DNA of 64,000 bases from Tardiphaga sp. P9-11 (GCF_008329525.1 NZ_NPKQ01000001.1:930001-994000); one strand, 5' to 3'. Positions 8,315-17,149 are shown, numbered from the stretch's first letter. A program made the numbers and translations. Notes: generated by a model from the sequence alone, not told the origin.

Positions 8315-11062
8315 CTAAGCTGCCGCCTCGGTCGCCTTGGCCTGATGCGCGATCAGCAACTCGCGTACTTCGCTCGCGGGTTTGGCGGCGCTGAACAGAT
8401 AGCCCTGCATTTCGGTGCAGCCGAGCGCGCGCAGCAACTCCTTCTGCCGGAGCGTTTCGACGCCTTCGGCCGTGGTCGTCATGTTGCGCGACGTCGCGAT
8501 ATTGACGACGGCCTGTACAATCGAGGATGAGCACTGTGCGTCAGCGATGTCGGTCACGAAACAGCGATCGATCTTGATCTTGTCGAACGGGAAGCGCTGC
8601 AGATAGCTGAGGCTGGAATAGCCGGTACCGAAATCGTCGAGCGCAATGCGCACGCCGATCTCGCGCAGCCCGTGCAGGATTTCCAGCGCAGTGTCGTCAT
8701 CGCGGATCAGCACGGCCTCGGTGATCTCGAGCTCCAGCCGCTGCGCCGGCAGGCCGGATGCGGCGAGAGCGGAGATCACCTTCAGTGCCAGTGACGCGGA
8801 GCGGAACTGAACCGGCGAGACATTGACCGCCACCCGGATGCCGCAGGGCCAGTTGGCAGCCTCGGCACAGGCGGTGTTCATCACCCATTCGCCGAGCGCA
8901 TTGATGATGCCGATATCTTCGGCGACCGGAATGAACTCGGCCGGCGAGATCATGCCGCGTTCGGGATGGCGCCAGCGCAGCAGCGCCTCGCAGCCCACGA
9001 CGGTGTCGTCGCGCAGCGTCAGCAGCGGTTGATAATAGACTTCGAACCCGCCTTTGGCGAAGCCATCGCCGGCCGCGTGACGCAGTTCAAGCTCCAGCGT
9101 GCGGCGGGCCTGCACCCGCGCATCCATTTCGGGCTCGAAGAAGCGGAAGGTGCGGCGGCCATCGGCCTTGGCGTCATACATCGCAAGGTCGGCGTTCTTG
9201 AGCAGCGTATCCAGATCGGTACCGTCGCGTGGCGCCAGCGCGATGCCGATCGACGCATCGGTCAGCAGGCTGTGACCGAGACAATCGAACGGCTGGCGGA
9301 TCGTATCATAGATGCGGCCGACGAGATCGGTGATGTCGGCATGGGTTTCGACGCCGGTCTGCACGATGGCGAATTCGTCACCGCCAAGCCGCGCCACCAC
9401 ATCGGAGCCGCGCACGCAGGCGCGCAGCCGCAGCGCAATGCCCTTGAGCAGTTCGTCGCCGACGGGATGGCCGAGCGAATCGTTGATGCCCTTGAATTCG
9501 TCGATGTCGATATAGAGCACCGCGCATTGTGCGCCGCGCGCGACCCGCGTCAATTCGCGTTCGAGTTCGTTGCGGAACAGCGTGCGGTTCGGCAGGTCGG
9601 TCAGCGCATCGTAATGCGCCAGATGCGCGATCTTCTCCTCGGCATTGCGCCGCTCGGTGATGTCTTCATGGGTCGCAACCCAGCCGCCATCGGCCACCGG
9701 CCGCGACGAGATCTGGATCGCCCGGCCGTCCGCGGTGTGCATGACATTGACGCTCGAACGCCCGACGTCGCGCATCACCTCCGCGACATAGGCGTCCACA
9801 TCTCCCGCAAACGAGCCGGTTTCTTTGCGATGCGCGATCACGTCCCGGAACGGACGGCCGGCTGTGATGACGTCGCGCGACAGCCCGTACATGTCGAGAT
9901 AGCGCTGGTTGCACACCACCACGCGCGCTTGCGCATCGAACAGCAGCAGACCTTGCGTCATGTTGTTGATGGCAGTGTCGAGACGCATTTTCTCCAGCGT
10001 CGTCTGCAACTGCGCGGCGAGGTTCTGCTGCTTGATGTGGCGGATCATCAGATAAATCAGGCCCGCCAGGATCAAGGCCGACAGCGTCGCGAGGGTCACG
10101 AGAAATTTGGTCTGGTCGCGCCAGTCGGCCAGCGTGCCGTCCACCGTCGTGGTCGCGATCAGCGCGATCGGAAAGTTCTGCAGCAGGCGGATCGAGCCAA
10201 GGCGATCGATATTGTCGATGGGGCTGACGGTGCGGATGGTCGCGGGCGCGTCGCTGAAGCGCAGGTGCTGCACGAGCGGGCCGCTATTGATGACCTTGCC
10301 GATCGACGAGGGCATCTGCGGGTAGCGCGCCAGCAAGGTGCCGTTGCGGTGGAACATCGCGATCGTCGCGTTCCCGCCGAGCGTGACAGATGCAAAGAAT
10401 TTTTCGAACTGATGGGCTTCGACGCTGCGCGTCACAATGCCGAAGAACTCGCCTTTAGGCCCTGAGATGCGACGTGCGAAAAGGGTTTTCCACCGGCCGG
10501 TGATGCGACTCAGGACGGGCTGCACGATCTCTTCGTCATTGGCGAAGCCCTGCAATTTCAGTGTCTGGAAATATTCACGGTCACTAAGGATCAGATCCGG
10601 CGCCGGCCAGGCGCCCGTCCAGCTGACCAGACGGCCGTCGGCATCGAGCACAGTGATGTCGCCGGCGAATTCGTCATCCACCTTCGACTTCAGCATCATG
10701 TGGGATTCGTAGCTCGACATGCTGCTGGCAAAGCTGTGGACCGACATCACGCCGTTGGCGAGAAGATGAGCCGTGAGGCTCTTCTGGATGCGCTGCAGAT
10801 CCTGGAATTGCTGATCGAAATGCCGGCTGAGCAGCAGTACGGTATTTTCAAGTTCGCGGTTGGAATTGTCGAGCGTGCGCTGACGGAAATTGTTCACGGT
10901 CATCGCCGTGCCGCCGGCAATGATGATGATCAACGCCGCACCGGCGAGCACGAGCCAGCGTACAGGCGCACGACGCATGGTCGATGGCCCATCGCCATGT
11001 TCGGCGGAGCGCGGCGCTGAATCGCGCACGTCGTTCGTCATTGACCTCCCCAGCAGCCGCAT
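8315..11062 (-). CDS. Membrane-bound PAS-GGDEF-EAL cyclic-di-GMP protein with dCache-type sensor
   Basis: A 915-residue bifunctional signalling protein. Order: a membrane span near residues 32-54, a periplasmic dCache-like sensor (about 60-315), a second span (about 325-350), a PAS domain (about 370-485), GGDEF (about 500-660) and EAL (about 680-905). The cyclase motif GGDEF is intact and is preceded five residues earlier by RGSD, a complete RxxD product-inhibition site. The phosphodiesterase signature EALLRW and the later DDFGTGYSS are intact. It can in principle both make and degrade c-di-GMP. An ATG seven codons in (11041) follows GGGGAGG and is a possible alternative start. A diguanylate cyclase is encoded about 100 bases upstream on the same strand. 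A close paralogue lies at 43899-46628. Confidence 0.93.
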   Translation of the reverse strand: MRLLGRSMTNDVRDSAPRSAEHGDGPSTMRRAPVRWLVLAGAALIIIIAGGTAMTVNNFRQRTLDNSNRELENTVLLLSRHFDQQFQDLQRIQKSLTAHLLANGVMSVHSFASSMSSYESHMMLKSKVDDEFAGDITVLDADGRLVSWTGAWPAPDLILSDREYFQTLKLQGFANDEEIVQPVLSRITGRWKTLFARRISGPKGEFFGIVTRSVEAHQFEKFFASVTLGGNATIAMFHRNGTLLARYPQMPSSIGKVINSGPLVQHLRFSDAPATIRTVSPIDNIDRLGSIRLLQNFPIALIATTTVDGTLADWRDQTKFLVTLATLSALILAGLIYLMIRHIKQQNLAAQLQTTLEKMRLDTAINNMTQGLLLFDAQARVVVCNQRYLDMYGLSRDVITAGRPFRDVIAHRKETGSFAGDVDAYVAEVMRDVGRSSVNVMHTADGRAIQISSRPVADGGWVATHEDITERRNAEEKIAHLAHYDALTDLPNRTLFRNELERELTRVARGAQCAVLYIDIDEFKGINDSLGHPVGDELLKGIALRLRACVRGSDVVARLGGDEFAIVQTGVETHADITDLVGRIYDTIRQPFDCLGHSLLTDASIGIALAPRDGTDLDTLLKNADLAMYDAKADGRRTFRFFEPEMDARVQARRTLELELRHAAGDGFAKGGFEVYYQPLLTLRDDTVVGCEALLRWRHPERGMISPAEFIPVAEDIGIINALGEWVMNTACAEAANWPCGIRVAVNVSPVQFRSASLALKVISALAASGLPAQRLELEITEAVLIRDDDTALEILHGLREIGVRIALDDFGTGYSSLSYLQRFPFDKIKIDRCFVTDIADAQCSSSIVQAVVNIATSRNMTTTAEGVETLRQKELLRALGCTEMQGYLFSAAKPASEVRELLIAHQAKATEAAA

Positions 11063-11165
11063 GGATCCCTACCCCTTATGCATAGGGATACCGGGCAAGG
11101 GTGGAAGACGCGTTAGCAAGTCAGGTGAATCAGGGATTAATTACAACCGTAAAAGCGGTATCTCG

Positions 11166-12656
11166 TTACGCTGCAAGGTCTTTTTGCTGCGGTGCGGCCG
11201 GCCAGGTCTGGTTGCGGCCCTGCGCCTTGGCGGTATAGAGCGCACCGTCAGCATTGCTGACCAGGTCGTTCGAGGTCGTCAGCGATGAAGGCATCAGGCA
11301 CGCTGCGCCGACGCTGATCGTTGTCGTGGTCGTGCCATCACGCTCGAGATTGGCCACATCGATGCGAATCCGTTCGCCGAGGTCGATGGCTTCGGCGAGC
11401 GACAGACCCGGCAGGATCAGCGCGAATTCCTCGCCGCCATAGCGTGCCGCGCAGTCGCTGGCACGCTTGGCATGCCGGGCGATGCTCCAGGCGATCCCGC
11501 ACAGAACGAGGTCGCCGGCCTGATGGCCGAAACTGTCGTTGAAGGCCTTGAAGTGGTCGGCGTCGATCATCAGCAGCGAGATCGGCGCGCGGGTGCGCTG
11601 GGCGCGCTGCCATTCCTTTTCCAGCACCACATCGAAATGACGTCGGTTGGCGAGGCCGGTGAGGCCGTCGGTCATGGCGAGGCGCGCCATCCTGTCTTCC
11701 ATCTCGCCGCGCTTGCCCATCTCGCGCGCCAGGATCAGCATCAGCGCGCAGGCGATCAGGCCGAGCGCACCCATGGCGCCGCCGATCTGCAGTGCATCCT
11801 TGCGCCATTGGCCGAAGATGACGTCGGTGGACCGCCCCACCATCACGATCAGCGGATGCGCGCCTTCACGCCAGACGAACAGCCGCTCGATATCGTCATT
11901 GGAGGCGCGCCCCACATAGGAGCCGGAGAAATAGGCCAGGGCCTTCTGCACGCCGCGCATTTTGCTGACGTCGCGGCCGATCACGTCCATGTCGAACGGC
12001 GCACGCATGACGATGACGCCATCCTGCCGCAGGACGGTGATGACGTCGGCGGGTTCGAGCTGCAGGCGATCGACCATCTCGTGGAAATAATTGTAGCGGA
12101 TGAAGCCGGAGACGACGCCGATGAAAGTCCCGTCGCGCGCTGCAATACGGCGGCTCAGCACGATGCCGTAACTGCCCTGATGCAGCATCGGCTTGGAGAT
12201 ATAGAGGCCGAACAGCGGATCGCGTTTGTGGACCTTGAAGAATTCGTCGTCGGCGAAATTCTGCTGCTTCGGATCCAGCGTCGACGAATCCAGGGTCACA
12301 TTGCCGGCCACATCCATCACCTGGATGGCGCCGAAATGGCGTGCGGTGGCGGCGTGGTCGAACAGGATCAACTGCCGCATCGGCCGCGAAATCTCGACCA
12401 GTTCCGGCGTGGTCATGTTGCTGGCCACATTACGCAGCGAGAGGTCGTAAAGTTCCACATTGCGGGCGACATCGGCATCGATGCTGGAGGCGAGGTTGCC
12501 GAGCGTCTGGTTCGCCAGTTTCTCGTCGCCGCGCCGCATGCTCATCAGCACGCTGCCGCAGATCGCGGTGAAGCCGACAACGACGATCGCCGCAGCGGCC
12601 AGCAGCCAGCGCGGGGAGATCCGGCGAGTCGTCTCAGATGTATTACGGGCCAGCAT
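11166..12656 (-). CDS. Membrane-bound diguanylate cyclase with dCache-type sensor
   Basis: A 496-residue protein that should make c-di-GMP from GTP. A membrane span near residues 14-38 is followed by a periplasmic dCache-like sensor, a second span near 270-295 and a C-terminal GGDEF domain. The active-site motif is GGEEF, and RASD five residues before it forms a full I-site, so product inhibition is expected. No EAL domain is present. The start at 12656 is preferred because it puts a short basic tail right before the first span; the frame stays open 17 codons further without homology. It is on the same strand as, and upstream of, the GGDEF-EAL gene at 8315-11062, so the two may share a transcript. 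Confidence 0.9.
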   Translation of the reverse strand: MLARNTSETTRRISPRWLLAAAAIVVVGFTAICGSVLMSMRRGDEKLANQTLGNLASSIDADVARNVELYDLSLRNVASNMTTPELVEISRPMRQLILFDHAATARHFGAIQVMDVAGNVTLDSSTLDPKQQNFADDEFFKVHKRDPLFGLYISKPMLHQGSYGIVLSRRIAARDGTFIGVVSGFIRYNYFHEMVDRLQLEPADVITVLRQDGVIVMRAPFDMDVIGRDVSKMRGVQKALAYFSGSYVGRASNDDIERLFVWREGAHPLIVMVGRSTDVIFGQWRKDALQIGGAMGALGLIACALMLILAREMGKRGEMEDRMARLAMTDGLTGLANRRHFDVVLEKEWQRAQRTRAPISLLMIDADHFKAFNDSFGHQAGDLVLCGIAWSIARHAKRASDCAARYGGEEFALILPGLSLAEAIDLGERIRIDVANLERDGTTTTTISVGAACLMPSSLTTSNDLVSNADGALYTAKAQGRNQTWPAAPQQKDLAA

Positions 12657-12833
12657 TGGCTTTCGTCGATCAAAAAGGACTGCGTTACAATTACCGACGC
12701 ATAGCATCAGAACCGGTAATTCTTTGACAGCTACGCGGTGATCAACAGCTTCGTTTCGCCGTTTTGCGGCGGGCGGTTAATGGGATGTGAAGAAAATTCG
12801 CAGGCTTTGGTCGGCGAACGCGCCATATGAAAT

Positions 12834-12860
12834 GCGGGCGTGCCGTGTGGACACGCCCGC
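12834..12860 (-). terminator. Possible terminator of the SDR-like gene
   Basis: GCGGGCGTG and CACGCCCGC (12834-12842, 12852-12860) pair over 9 bp with a 9-base loop, 37 bases past the stop of the minus-strand SDR-like gene. Only a short T-rich tail follows in that direction, so this is a weak call. Confidence 0.4.
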
Positions 12861-12896
12861 AATGTCGGTGGGAACCTGGAAAGCTGCTTCCCGGCG

Positions 12897-13646
12897 TCAC
12901 TGCATGGCGCCGGCCACCATGCTGTCGCGGCCGGAGCGAAACGCGTTGTCGTCGCAGGTCAGCGCCACGGCGATGTCGGCGATGCCGTCGGTTGCGTGAT
13001 TGCGCGCCGCGGGCAGGGCGATGAACTGCCGGTTGCGCACGCTGCCGTCGAGCACGTCGATGGCGGCGGGTTCCTCGGGGCCGAGCATCCCCGGCGCGAT
13101 GGTGCTGACGCGGACGTTGCGCGTGCCATAGGCGCGCGACAACCCGCGTGTCATGGCATCGATGGCGGCGTCCGCGCCGGGGTCCGGCATCGCTGCGGGC
13201 GCTGTCGGAATGCCGTCGAGCGCGGTGAGATTGATGATGCTGCCGCCGTCGATGCCGAACATCCGCACCGCCTCCTGGCACATCAGCATGGCGCCGAACA
13301 CCTTGAGCTCGCGCTGCCGGCACTGGTCGTCATCCGAGCCTGCGTCCTGCATCTCGCTGCACGCGAAGGCGCCGTTGTTGACGAGGATATCGAGCCGACC
13401 GAAGGTCGCCGCGATCTCCTCATAGAGCCGCCGGATGTCCTGCCAGCGGGCGATGTCACCCTGTACGGCGATGGCGCGGCCGCCGCGCCATACGATTTCG
13501 GCGACGACCCGCGCCGCGCCGCGGGGATCATTTGCGTGATGCACGATCACCGCCGCGCCTTCCGCGCCGAAGCGCCGTGCGATGCCCGCGCCGATGCCGT
13601 CCGCGGCGCCGGTCACGAGCGCAACTTTTCCTGCCAGTCTTGTCAT
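12897..13646 (-). CDS. SDR family protein with substituted catalytic Tyr and Lys
   Basis: A 249-residue protein with a clear short-chain dehydrogenase fold: cofactor loop TGAADGIGAGIA, the NNGAF version of NNAG, and the late VRVSTIAPGM. The usual catalytic residues are not where they should be. The Ser strand reads INLTALDG, and the YxxxK helix reads DPGADAAIDAMTRG, which by eye aligns Asp with both Tyr and Lys. The surrounding helix (AIDAMTRGLSRAYG) is otherwise canonical, so this looks like substitution rather than a frameshift. It may bind NAD(P) without ordinary dehydrogenase activity, or use other residues. ATG 13646 follows AAGGAC. The divergent AraC regulator at 14006 and its operator-like site indicate regulated expression. 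Confidence 0.82.
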   Translation of the reverse strand: MTRLAGKVALVTGAADGIGAGIARRFGAEGAAVIVHHANDPRGAARVVAEIVWRGGRAIAVQGDIARWQDIRRLYEEIAATFGRLDILVNNGAFACSEMQDAGSDDDQCRQRELKVFGAMLMCQEAVRMFGIDGGSIINLTALDGIPTAPAAMPDPGADAAIDAMTRGLSRAYGTRNVRVSTIAPGMLGPEEPAAIDVLDGSVRNRQFIALPAARNHATDGIADIAVALTCDDNAFRSGRDSMVAGAMQ

Positions 13647-14005
13647 GGCATGTCCTTGAATTGGGATGATGTCTGTCTTGATCGGTCTGTCTGACGTGTG
13701 TCGGCGTCGATCCATCCGGGCGCAATCGCGTCCCGACCGCAGTCTGGACGCGCAAGGCGGGGAGTTCGACCCGATATCCGTGCTGGTGGTGCCTTAGGCC
13801 CTGGCAGATCCGAGGCCCGCGGGCGGCTCGCCGATCTGCTCTGTGGCTGATGGTGTTATCGCAAATGCGGGCGCGCCAGCGTTAGCGCGATCCTGCATCT
13901 GTTTTGCACGATCCTGCAAAAGTGATGACGCAGCCATTTCCCCGCCACGGCACTGCACCTAGATACACCTCGGCATAAAAGGCCTGCCGCGTGAGGGGTT
14001 TGCGT
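13647..14005. promoter_or_regulatory. Divergent promoter region between SDR-like gene and AraC regulator
   Basis: This 359-base gap between two divergent genes contains no convincing reading frame. It holds an ordered set of repeats at 13888-13921, annotated separately, close to the araC-type gene. No unambiguous -35/-10 pair could be picked by eye. Confidence 0.55.
13888..13921. promoter_or_regulatory. Probable AraC-type operator: direct repeat with 21-bp spacing plus inverted repeat
   Basis: CGATCCTGCA occurs at 13888-13897 and again at 13909-13918, exactly 21 bases apart, or two helical turns. The second copy also lies in an inverted repeat, TTTTGCA (13902-13908), six bases, TGCAAAA (13915-13921). 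Known AraC-family half-sites (for example araI1/araI2) have the same 21-bp period. It sits about 85 bases before the AraC-type gene and is inferred to be its binding site, controlling both that gene and the divergent SDR-like gene. Confidence 0.6.
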
Positions 14006-14944
14006 GTGACCGAGACGATTCGTGAGATTGCCGACATCATTGCCCGTTACGCCGCCAATGGCAGCGATTACGCCGCGGGCATGAAGAGCCTGTTCCTGAA
14101 GCGTCAGGCCGAGCCGACGCAATTCGTGCATACCGCGCAATGGCCGTGCTTCGGCCTCGTGGTGCAGGGTGCCAAGCGGCTGCAACTGGGCACCGAGACC
14201 TATGACTATGCGGCCGGCGATTATGTGCTGGTGTCGCTCGACCTGCCGATGTCGTCCTGCATCGTCGAGGCTTCCGAGGCGGAGCCGCATCTCGGCATGG
14301 GCCTCGCCATCGATCCGCAGCATCTCAAGGATGTTCTCGGCCGGTTCGGCCAGGGCGGCGGTCACGGCCAGGCCCATGGTCCCGCGCATCCGCAGCTCCC
14401 GGAACGCGGCGTCGTCGTCGCCAAGGCCTCCGCCGATCTGCTCGACGCGACCTTGCGGCTGTTGCGCCTGCTCGACCGGCCGCAGGACATTCCGGTGATG
14501 GCGCCGCTACTGGAGCAGGAAGTGCTGTATCGCCTGCTCGTCGGCCCCTATGGCGCGCGTCTGCGGCAGATTGCGCTGGCCGAAAGCCCGAGCAACAAGG
14601 TCGCGAAGGCGATCTCCTGGCTGCGCAGCAATTATGCCAGCCCGTTGCGCATCGAGGATCTCGCCGACCGCGTCGGCATGAGCGAATCGTCGCTGCATCA
14701 CAATTTCAAGACCGTCACCGCGATGACGCCGATGCAATATCAGAAGCAGCTGCGCCTGCACGAGGCGCGCCGCCTGATGCTGGTGGAGCGGCTCGACGTC
14801 GGCAGCGCCGGCTACGCGGTGGGCTATCAGAGCCCGTCGCAATTCTCGCGCGAATATGCCCGGCTCTACGGCCAGCCGCCGATCCGCGACGTCGGCTCCG
14901 CGCGCGGCCCCGTGCTCGGAGGCGAGGCCCGCGTCGCGGGGTGA
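14006..14944 (+). CDS. AraC family transcriptional regulator (AraC_N type)
   Basis: A 312-residue regulator with an N-terminal cupin-like ligand domain of the AraC_N type (QFVHTAQWPCFGLVVQGAKRL region, residues 35-65) and a C-terminal AraC/XylS double HTH (LADRVGMSESSLHHNFK, then the second HTH with GYQSPSQFSREYARLYG). Members usually activate a nearby oxidoreductase or efflux gene in response to an aldehyde or other small toxic compound; the ligand here is unknown. GTG 14006 is chosen because GAGGGG lies seven bases before it; another GTG lies five codons upstream. It is divergent to the SDR-like gene at 12897-13646. Confidence 0.9.
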   Translation: MTETIREIADIIARYAANGSDYAAGMKSLFLKRQAEPTQFVHTAQWPCFGLVVQGAKRLQLGTETYDYAAGDYVLVSLDLPMSSCIVEASEAEPHLGMGLAIDPQHLKDVLGRFGQGGGHGQAHGPAHPQLPERGVVVAKASADLLDATLRLLRLLDRPQDIPVMAPLLEQEVLYRLLVGPYGARLRQIALAESPSNKVAKAISWLRSNYASPLRIEDLADRVGMSESSLHHNFKTVTAMTPMQYQKQLRLHEARRLMLVERLDVGSAGYAVGYQSPSQFSREYARLYGQPPIRDVGSARGPVLGGEARVAG

Positions 14945-15010
14945 GTCTGGTCCCTCGCATTGTCGCGTGCTAGCGCTCATGCAACAGCAACGCACACGCA
15001 AGGGGCGGGA

Positions 15011-15643
15011 ATGATCGAGGCGGTGATCTTTGATTTCGGCGGGGTGATGACTTCCTCGCCCTTCGAGGCCTTTGCGCATTACGAGCAGACCAACAATCTG
15101 CCGAAGGACATCATCCGCCGCACCAATGCCGAAAACCATTTCGAGAACGCCTGGGCGAAATTCGAGCGCGCCGAAGTCGATCTCGCCACTTTCGACGCGC
15201 TGTTCGCGGCCGAGTCCAAAGCGCTCGGCGCCGAAGTGCCGGGCCGCGATGTGGTCAAGCTCCTGAAGGGCGAGATCCGCCCCGAAATGGTCGAGGCGCT
15301 GCGCCGCATCAAGGCGGCGTTCAAGACCGGCTGCATCACCAACAACCTGCCGGCCAATGCGATGGGCTCGACCGATGGCCGCGCGCTCTATGTGGCTGAG
15401 GTGATGGTGCTGTTCGATCACGTCATCGAATCCGCCAAGATCGGCCTGCGCAAACCCGATCCGCGCATCTACACGATGATGACCGACAAGCTGTCGGTCG
15501 ATCCGAAAAATTGCGTCTATCTCGACGACCTCGGCGTCAACCTCAAACCCGCGCGCGAGCTGGGCATGACCACCATCAAGGTGACGAGTGCCGCGCAGGC
15601 GCTGGCCGAACTGGAAGCCGCGACGGGATTGAAGCTGACGTAA
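15011..15643 (+). CDS. HAD family hydrolase (subfamily IA)
   Basis: A 210-residue haloacid dehalogenase superfamily protein resembling the N-terminal phosphatase part of soluble epoxide hydrolase or ACAD10. Motif I is FDFGGVMT: the nucleophile Asp is present, but the usual second Asp (DxD) is Gly. Motif II ITNN, motif III Lys in LRKPDPRIY, and motif IV VYLDDLGVN are all present. The loss of the second Asp makes ordinary phosphatase chemistry doubtful, though it is frequent in this subgroup. ATG 15011 follows GGGGCGGGA. It stands alone downstream of the AraC gene. Confidence 0.85.
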   Translation: MIEAVIFDFGGVMTSSPFEAFAHYEQTNNLPKDIIRRTNAENHFENAWAKFERAEVDLATFDALFAAESKALGAEVPGRDVVKLLKGEIRPEMVEALRRIKAAFKTGCITNNLPANAMGSTDGRALYVAEVMVLFDHVIESAKIGLRKPDPRIYTMMTDKLSVDPKNCVYLDDLGVNLKPARELGMTTIKVTSAAQALAELEAATGLKLT

Positions 15644-15668
15644 AGCCGCACGCACCGGCGGATATGTC

Positions 15669-15713
15669 GCTCCCCCCAGGCGAAGCTGCGCTTCGCTAGG
15701 TGGGGAGGGGAGA
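15669..15713. repeat. Palindromic REP-like repeat, copy 2
   Basis: The centre GCGAAGC-TGC-GCTTCGC (15680-15696 region) is flanked by CTCCCCCC and GGTGGGGAGG arms. It matches copy 1 (8247-8289) in core, arm sequence and the CTAG right after the core. It follows the HAD gene and lies before a convergent gene. Confidence 0.65.
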
Positions 15714-15796
15714 CACCATGAGCAGTCACGCTTTGATCAAATACACAAAAGCAAACGGCGCGCTCATCGCGCGCCGCCTGCTCACATCCCACCCGA

Positions 15797-16132
15797 TCAG
15801 ATGATCGAACGATCCACGTGGCGCACCTCGCCGGTGCGCGCGTCGATATCGACCTGGATCCACTTGCCGTAGCTGTCGCGGCCCTCGATCTCCCATTCGT
15901 TGTCGTCGTAATGGGTGTTCTGCACCGTCACCACGCCGATCCCCGACGCGATCGCCAGCGCATCCTGCAGCGTCAGCGGGCCGGACGGTACCGGCATCAT
16001 GGCCGCCCGCGGGGCCGGCTGGCGGACATAGACGTCGGCGGCGAGCACAGGCGTCGCTGTGCCGATCGCGCCCGCCAGTGCCAGCGGAAGCAAGGCCTTC
16101 GAAAACACGGCCCTTTTCAAAATCTGTTGCAT
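15797..16132 (-). CDS. Exported PepSY-like domain protein
   Basis: A small 111-residue exported protein. A signal peptide covers about residues 1-33 (basic start, hydrophobic LLPLALAGAIGTATPVLA, cleavage after AxA). The mature part has the layout of a PepSY domain: a helix (LTLQDALAIASGIG) followed by strands with YDDNEWEIEGRDSYGK and VDIDARTGEV. PepSY domains are thought to modulate proteases or bind envelope components; the partner here is unknown. ATG 16132 has GAGGAGA in front. A longer upstream frame has no signal-peptide logic and is rejected. Confidence 0.8.
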   Translation of the reverse strand: MQQILKRAVFSKALLPLALAGAIGTATPVLAADVYVRQPAPRAAMMPVPSGPLTLQDALAIASGIGVVTVQNTHYDDNEWEIEGRDSYGKWIQVDIDARTGEVRHVDRSII

Positions 16133-16308
16133 CGGAATCTCCTCATCTGTCCCACGCGCCGCATGCGGCGCAGCCGGGTTAAGAACGATGCACGCTGCAC
16201 TGCGTTCCCGGAGGAAATGAGGCGATGTTGTGGGACGGAAAAGATCAGGCATCGGATTTTTCTTCACGATGCTTCGCTGGCCTGCCCGTTTATGCCTGAA
16301 ATGTGGCT

Positions 16309-17004
16309 TCACTTCTCATTGTGAGTCTCTACCAGAAACACTGCGAGCGTGGATGCGGCATTGACCACCAACCGAGCGTGGCGCGGTCCGAGACCTGTTG
16401 ATCGCGAAGGTTTACCGTGGCCTGTTCCGTAGTGATTGCGCAGTTCGGCAACGCCATTGGCGACTGTCGCTAGATTACTCAGAAGCCGCTTGATAATTTC
16501 AGATGCTTTAGCTTGGTCGGCAATGTCTGACGGCGTGAGCTGAAGGGATTTGACGGTAAGCTTCACCAATTCCGGCAGGTCAGCGCTCTTGCTGTAGACA
16601 ACACTACGTTCTGTGAGAATTGTTTTACATACCGATTCAACCAATTCCTTCGCTGTCCCGATTGCGAGGTCAGGGTCGGCATTAGTTGCCCCCTCCATTC
16701 TTGTGATCTGTCGCGTTAGATAGCCTGGGTCAGTTGCACCTATCACTTCGTTTGCTGCCTTGATCGCAGGTGCTGCCGATGTTCCCACATAGCGACCGGC
16801 GAATACCGGTTTTCCGGACAGATGTGCCTTTTCGACTAGTTGGAAACCGTCATTATCAAGGTATTGGTTGAATAGCTGCTTGAAGCGTTCAACTTCCGTC
16901 ACGTCCGACCGCACGATCGGATGTAGGGTCTCACATAAAAAGGTAAGGTAAGCGTCGTCATCGCCATTCATCAGACTGAAGCGGGGGTCATAGAAGACCC
17001 ACAT
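16309..17004 (-). CDS. Abortive infection (Abi_C) family protein, 5'-truncated
   Basis: The 231 residues match the C-terminal part of a phage-abortive-infection family. The end carries the Abi_C hallmark (ELRNHYGTGHGK, then RHARLVVNAASTLAVFLVETH), and the start has WVFYDPRFSLMNGDDDAYLTFLCE. Similarity continues in frame upstream of the first ATG as HRVNNSDWDP, up to about 17034, and stops exactly where a fragment of rpmB begins (17037). The gene has therefore lost its 5' part, and ATG 17004 has no ribosome site; it is probably a pseudogene. Base composition is less GC-rich than its neighbours. Family members are toxins or effectors that arrest infected cells; activity of this remnant is doubtful. 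Confidence 0.72.
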   Translation of the reverse strand: MWVFYDPRFSLMNGDDDAYLTFLCETLHPIVRSDVTEVERFKQLFNQYLDNDGFQLVEKAHLSGKPVFAGRYVGTSAAPAIKAANEVIGATDPGYLTRQITRMEGATNADPDLAIGTAKELVESVCKTILTERSVVYSKSADLPELVKLTVKSLQLTPSDIADQAKASEIIKRLLSNLATVANGVAELRNHYGTGHGKPSRSTGLGPRHARLVVNAASTLAVFLVETHNEK

Positions 17005-17036
17005 TGGGTCCCAGTCGCTATTATTGACCCGGTGTT

Positions 17037-17149
17037 TCGGCCTTCTTCTTTTCGATGGTGCGCTTGAGCAGCACGGCCTTCTGGGAGAGTTAGCGCTCCT
17101 TCGCCTTGATCAGGTAGGCGTCGAAGCAGCCGCGGTGATCGACCGACTC
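17037..17149 (-). pseudogene. Duplicated, decayed 3' fragment of rpmB (ribosomal protein L28)
   Basis: These 113 bases align without gaps to 18741-18853 inside the intact rpmB; I count 18 mismatches (about 84% identity). The reading gives [17 protein letters not shown], then an in-frame stop, then [19 protein letters not shown], so it is the C-terminal half of L28 interrupted by a stop. Similarity ends sharply at both sides. The copy has the same orientation as the real gene and, together with it, brackets the AT-rich gene at 17263-18627, like the displaced gene end left by an integrated element. Confidence 0.85.
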
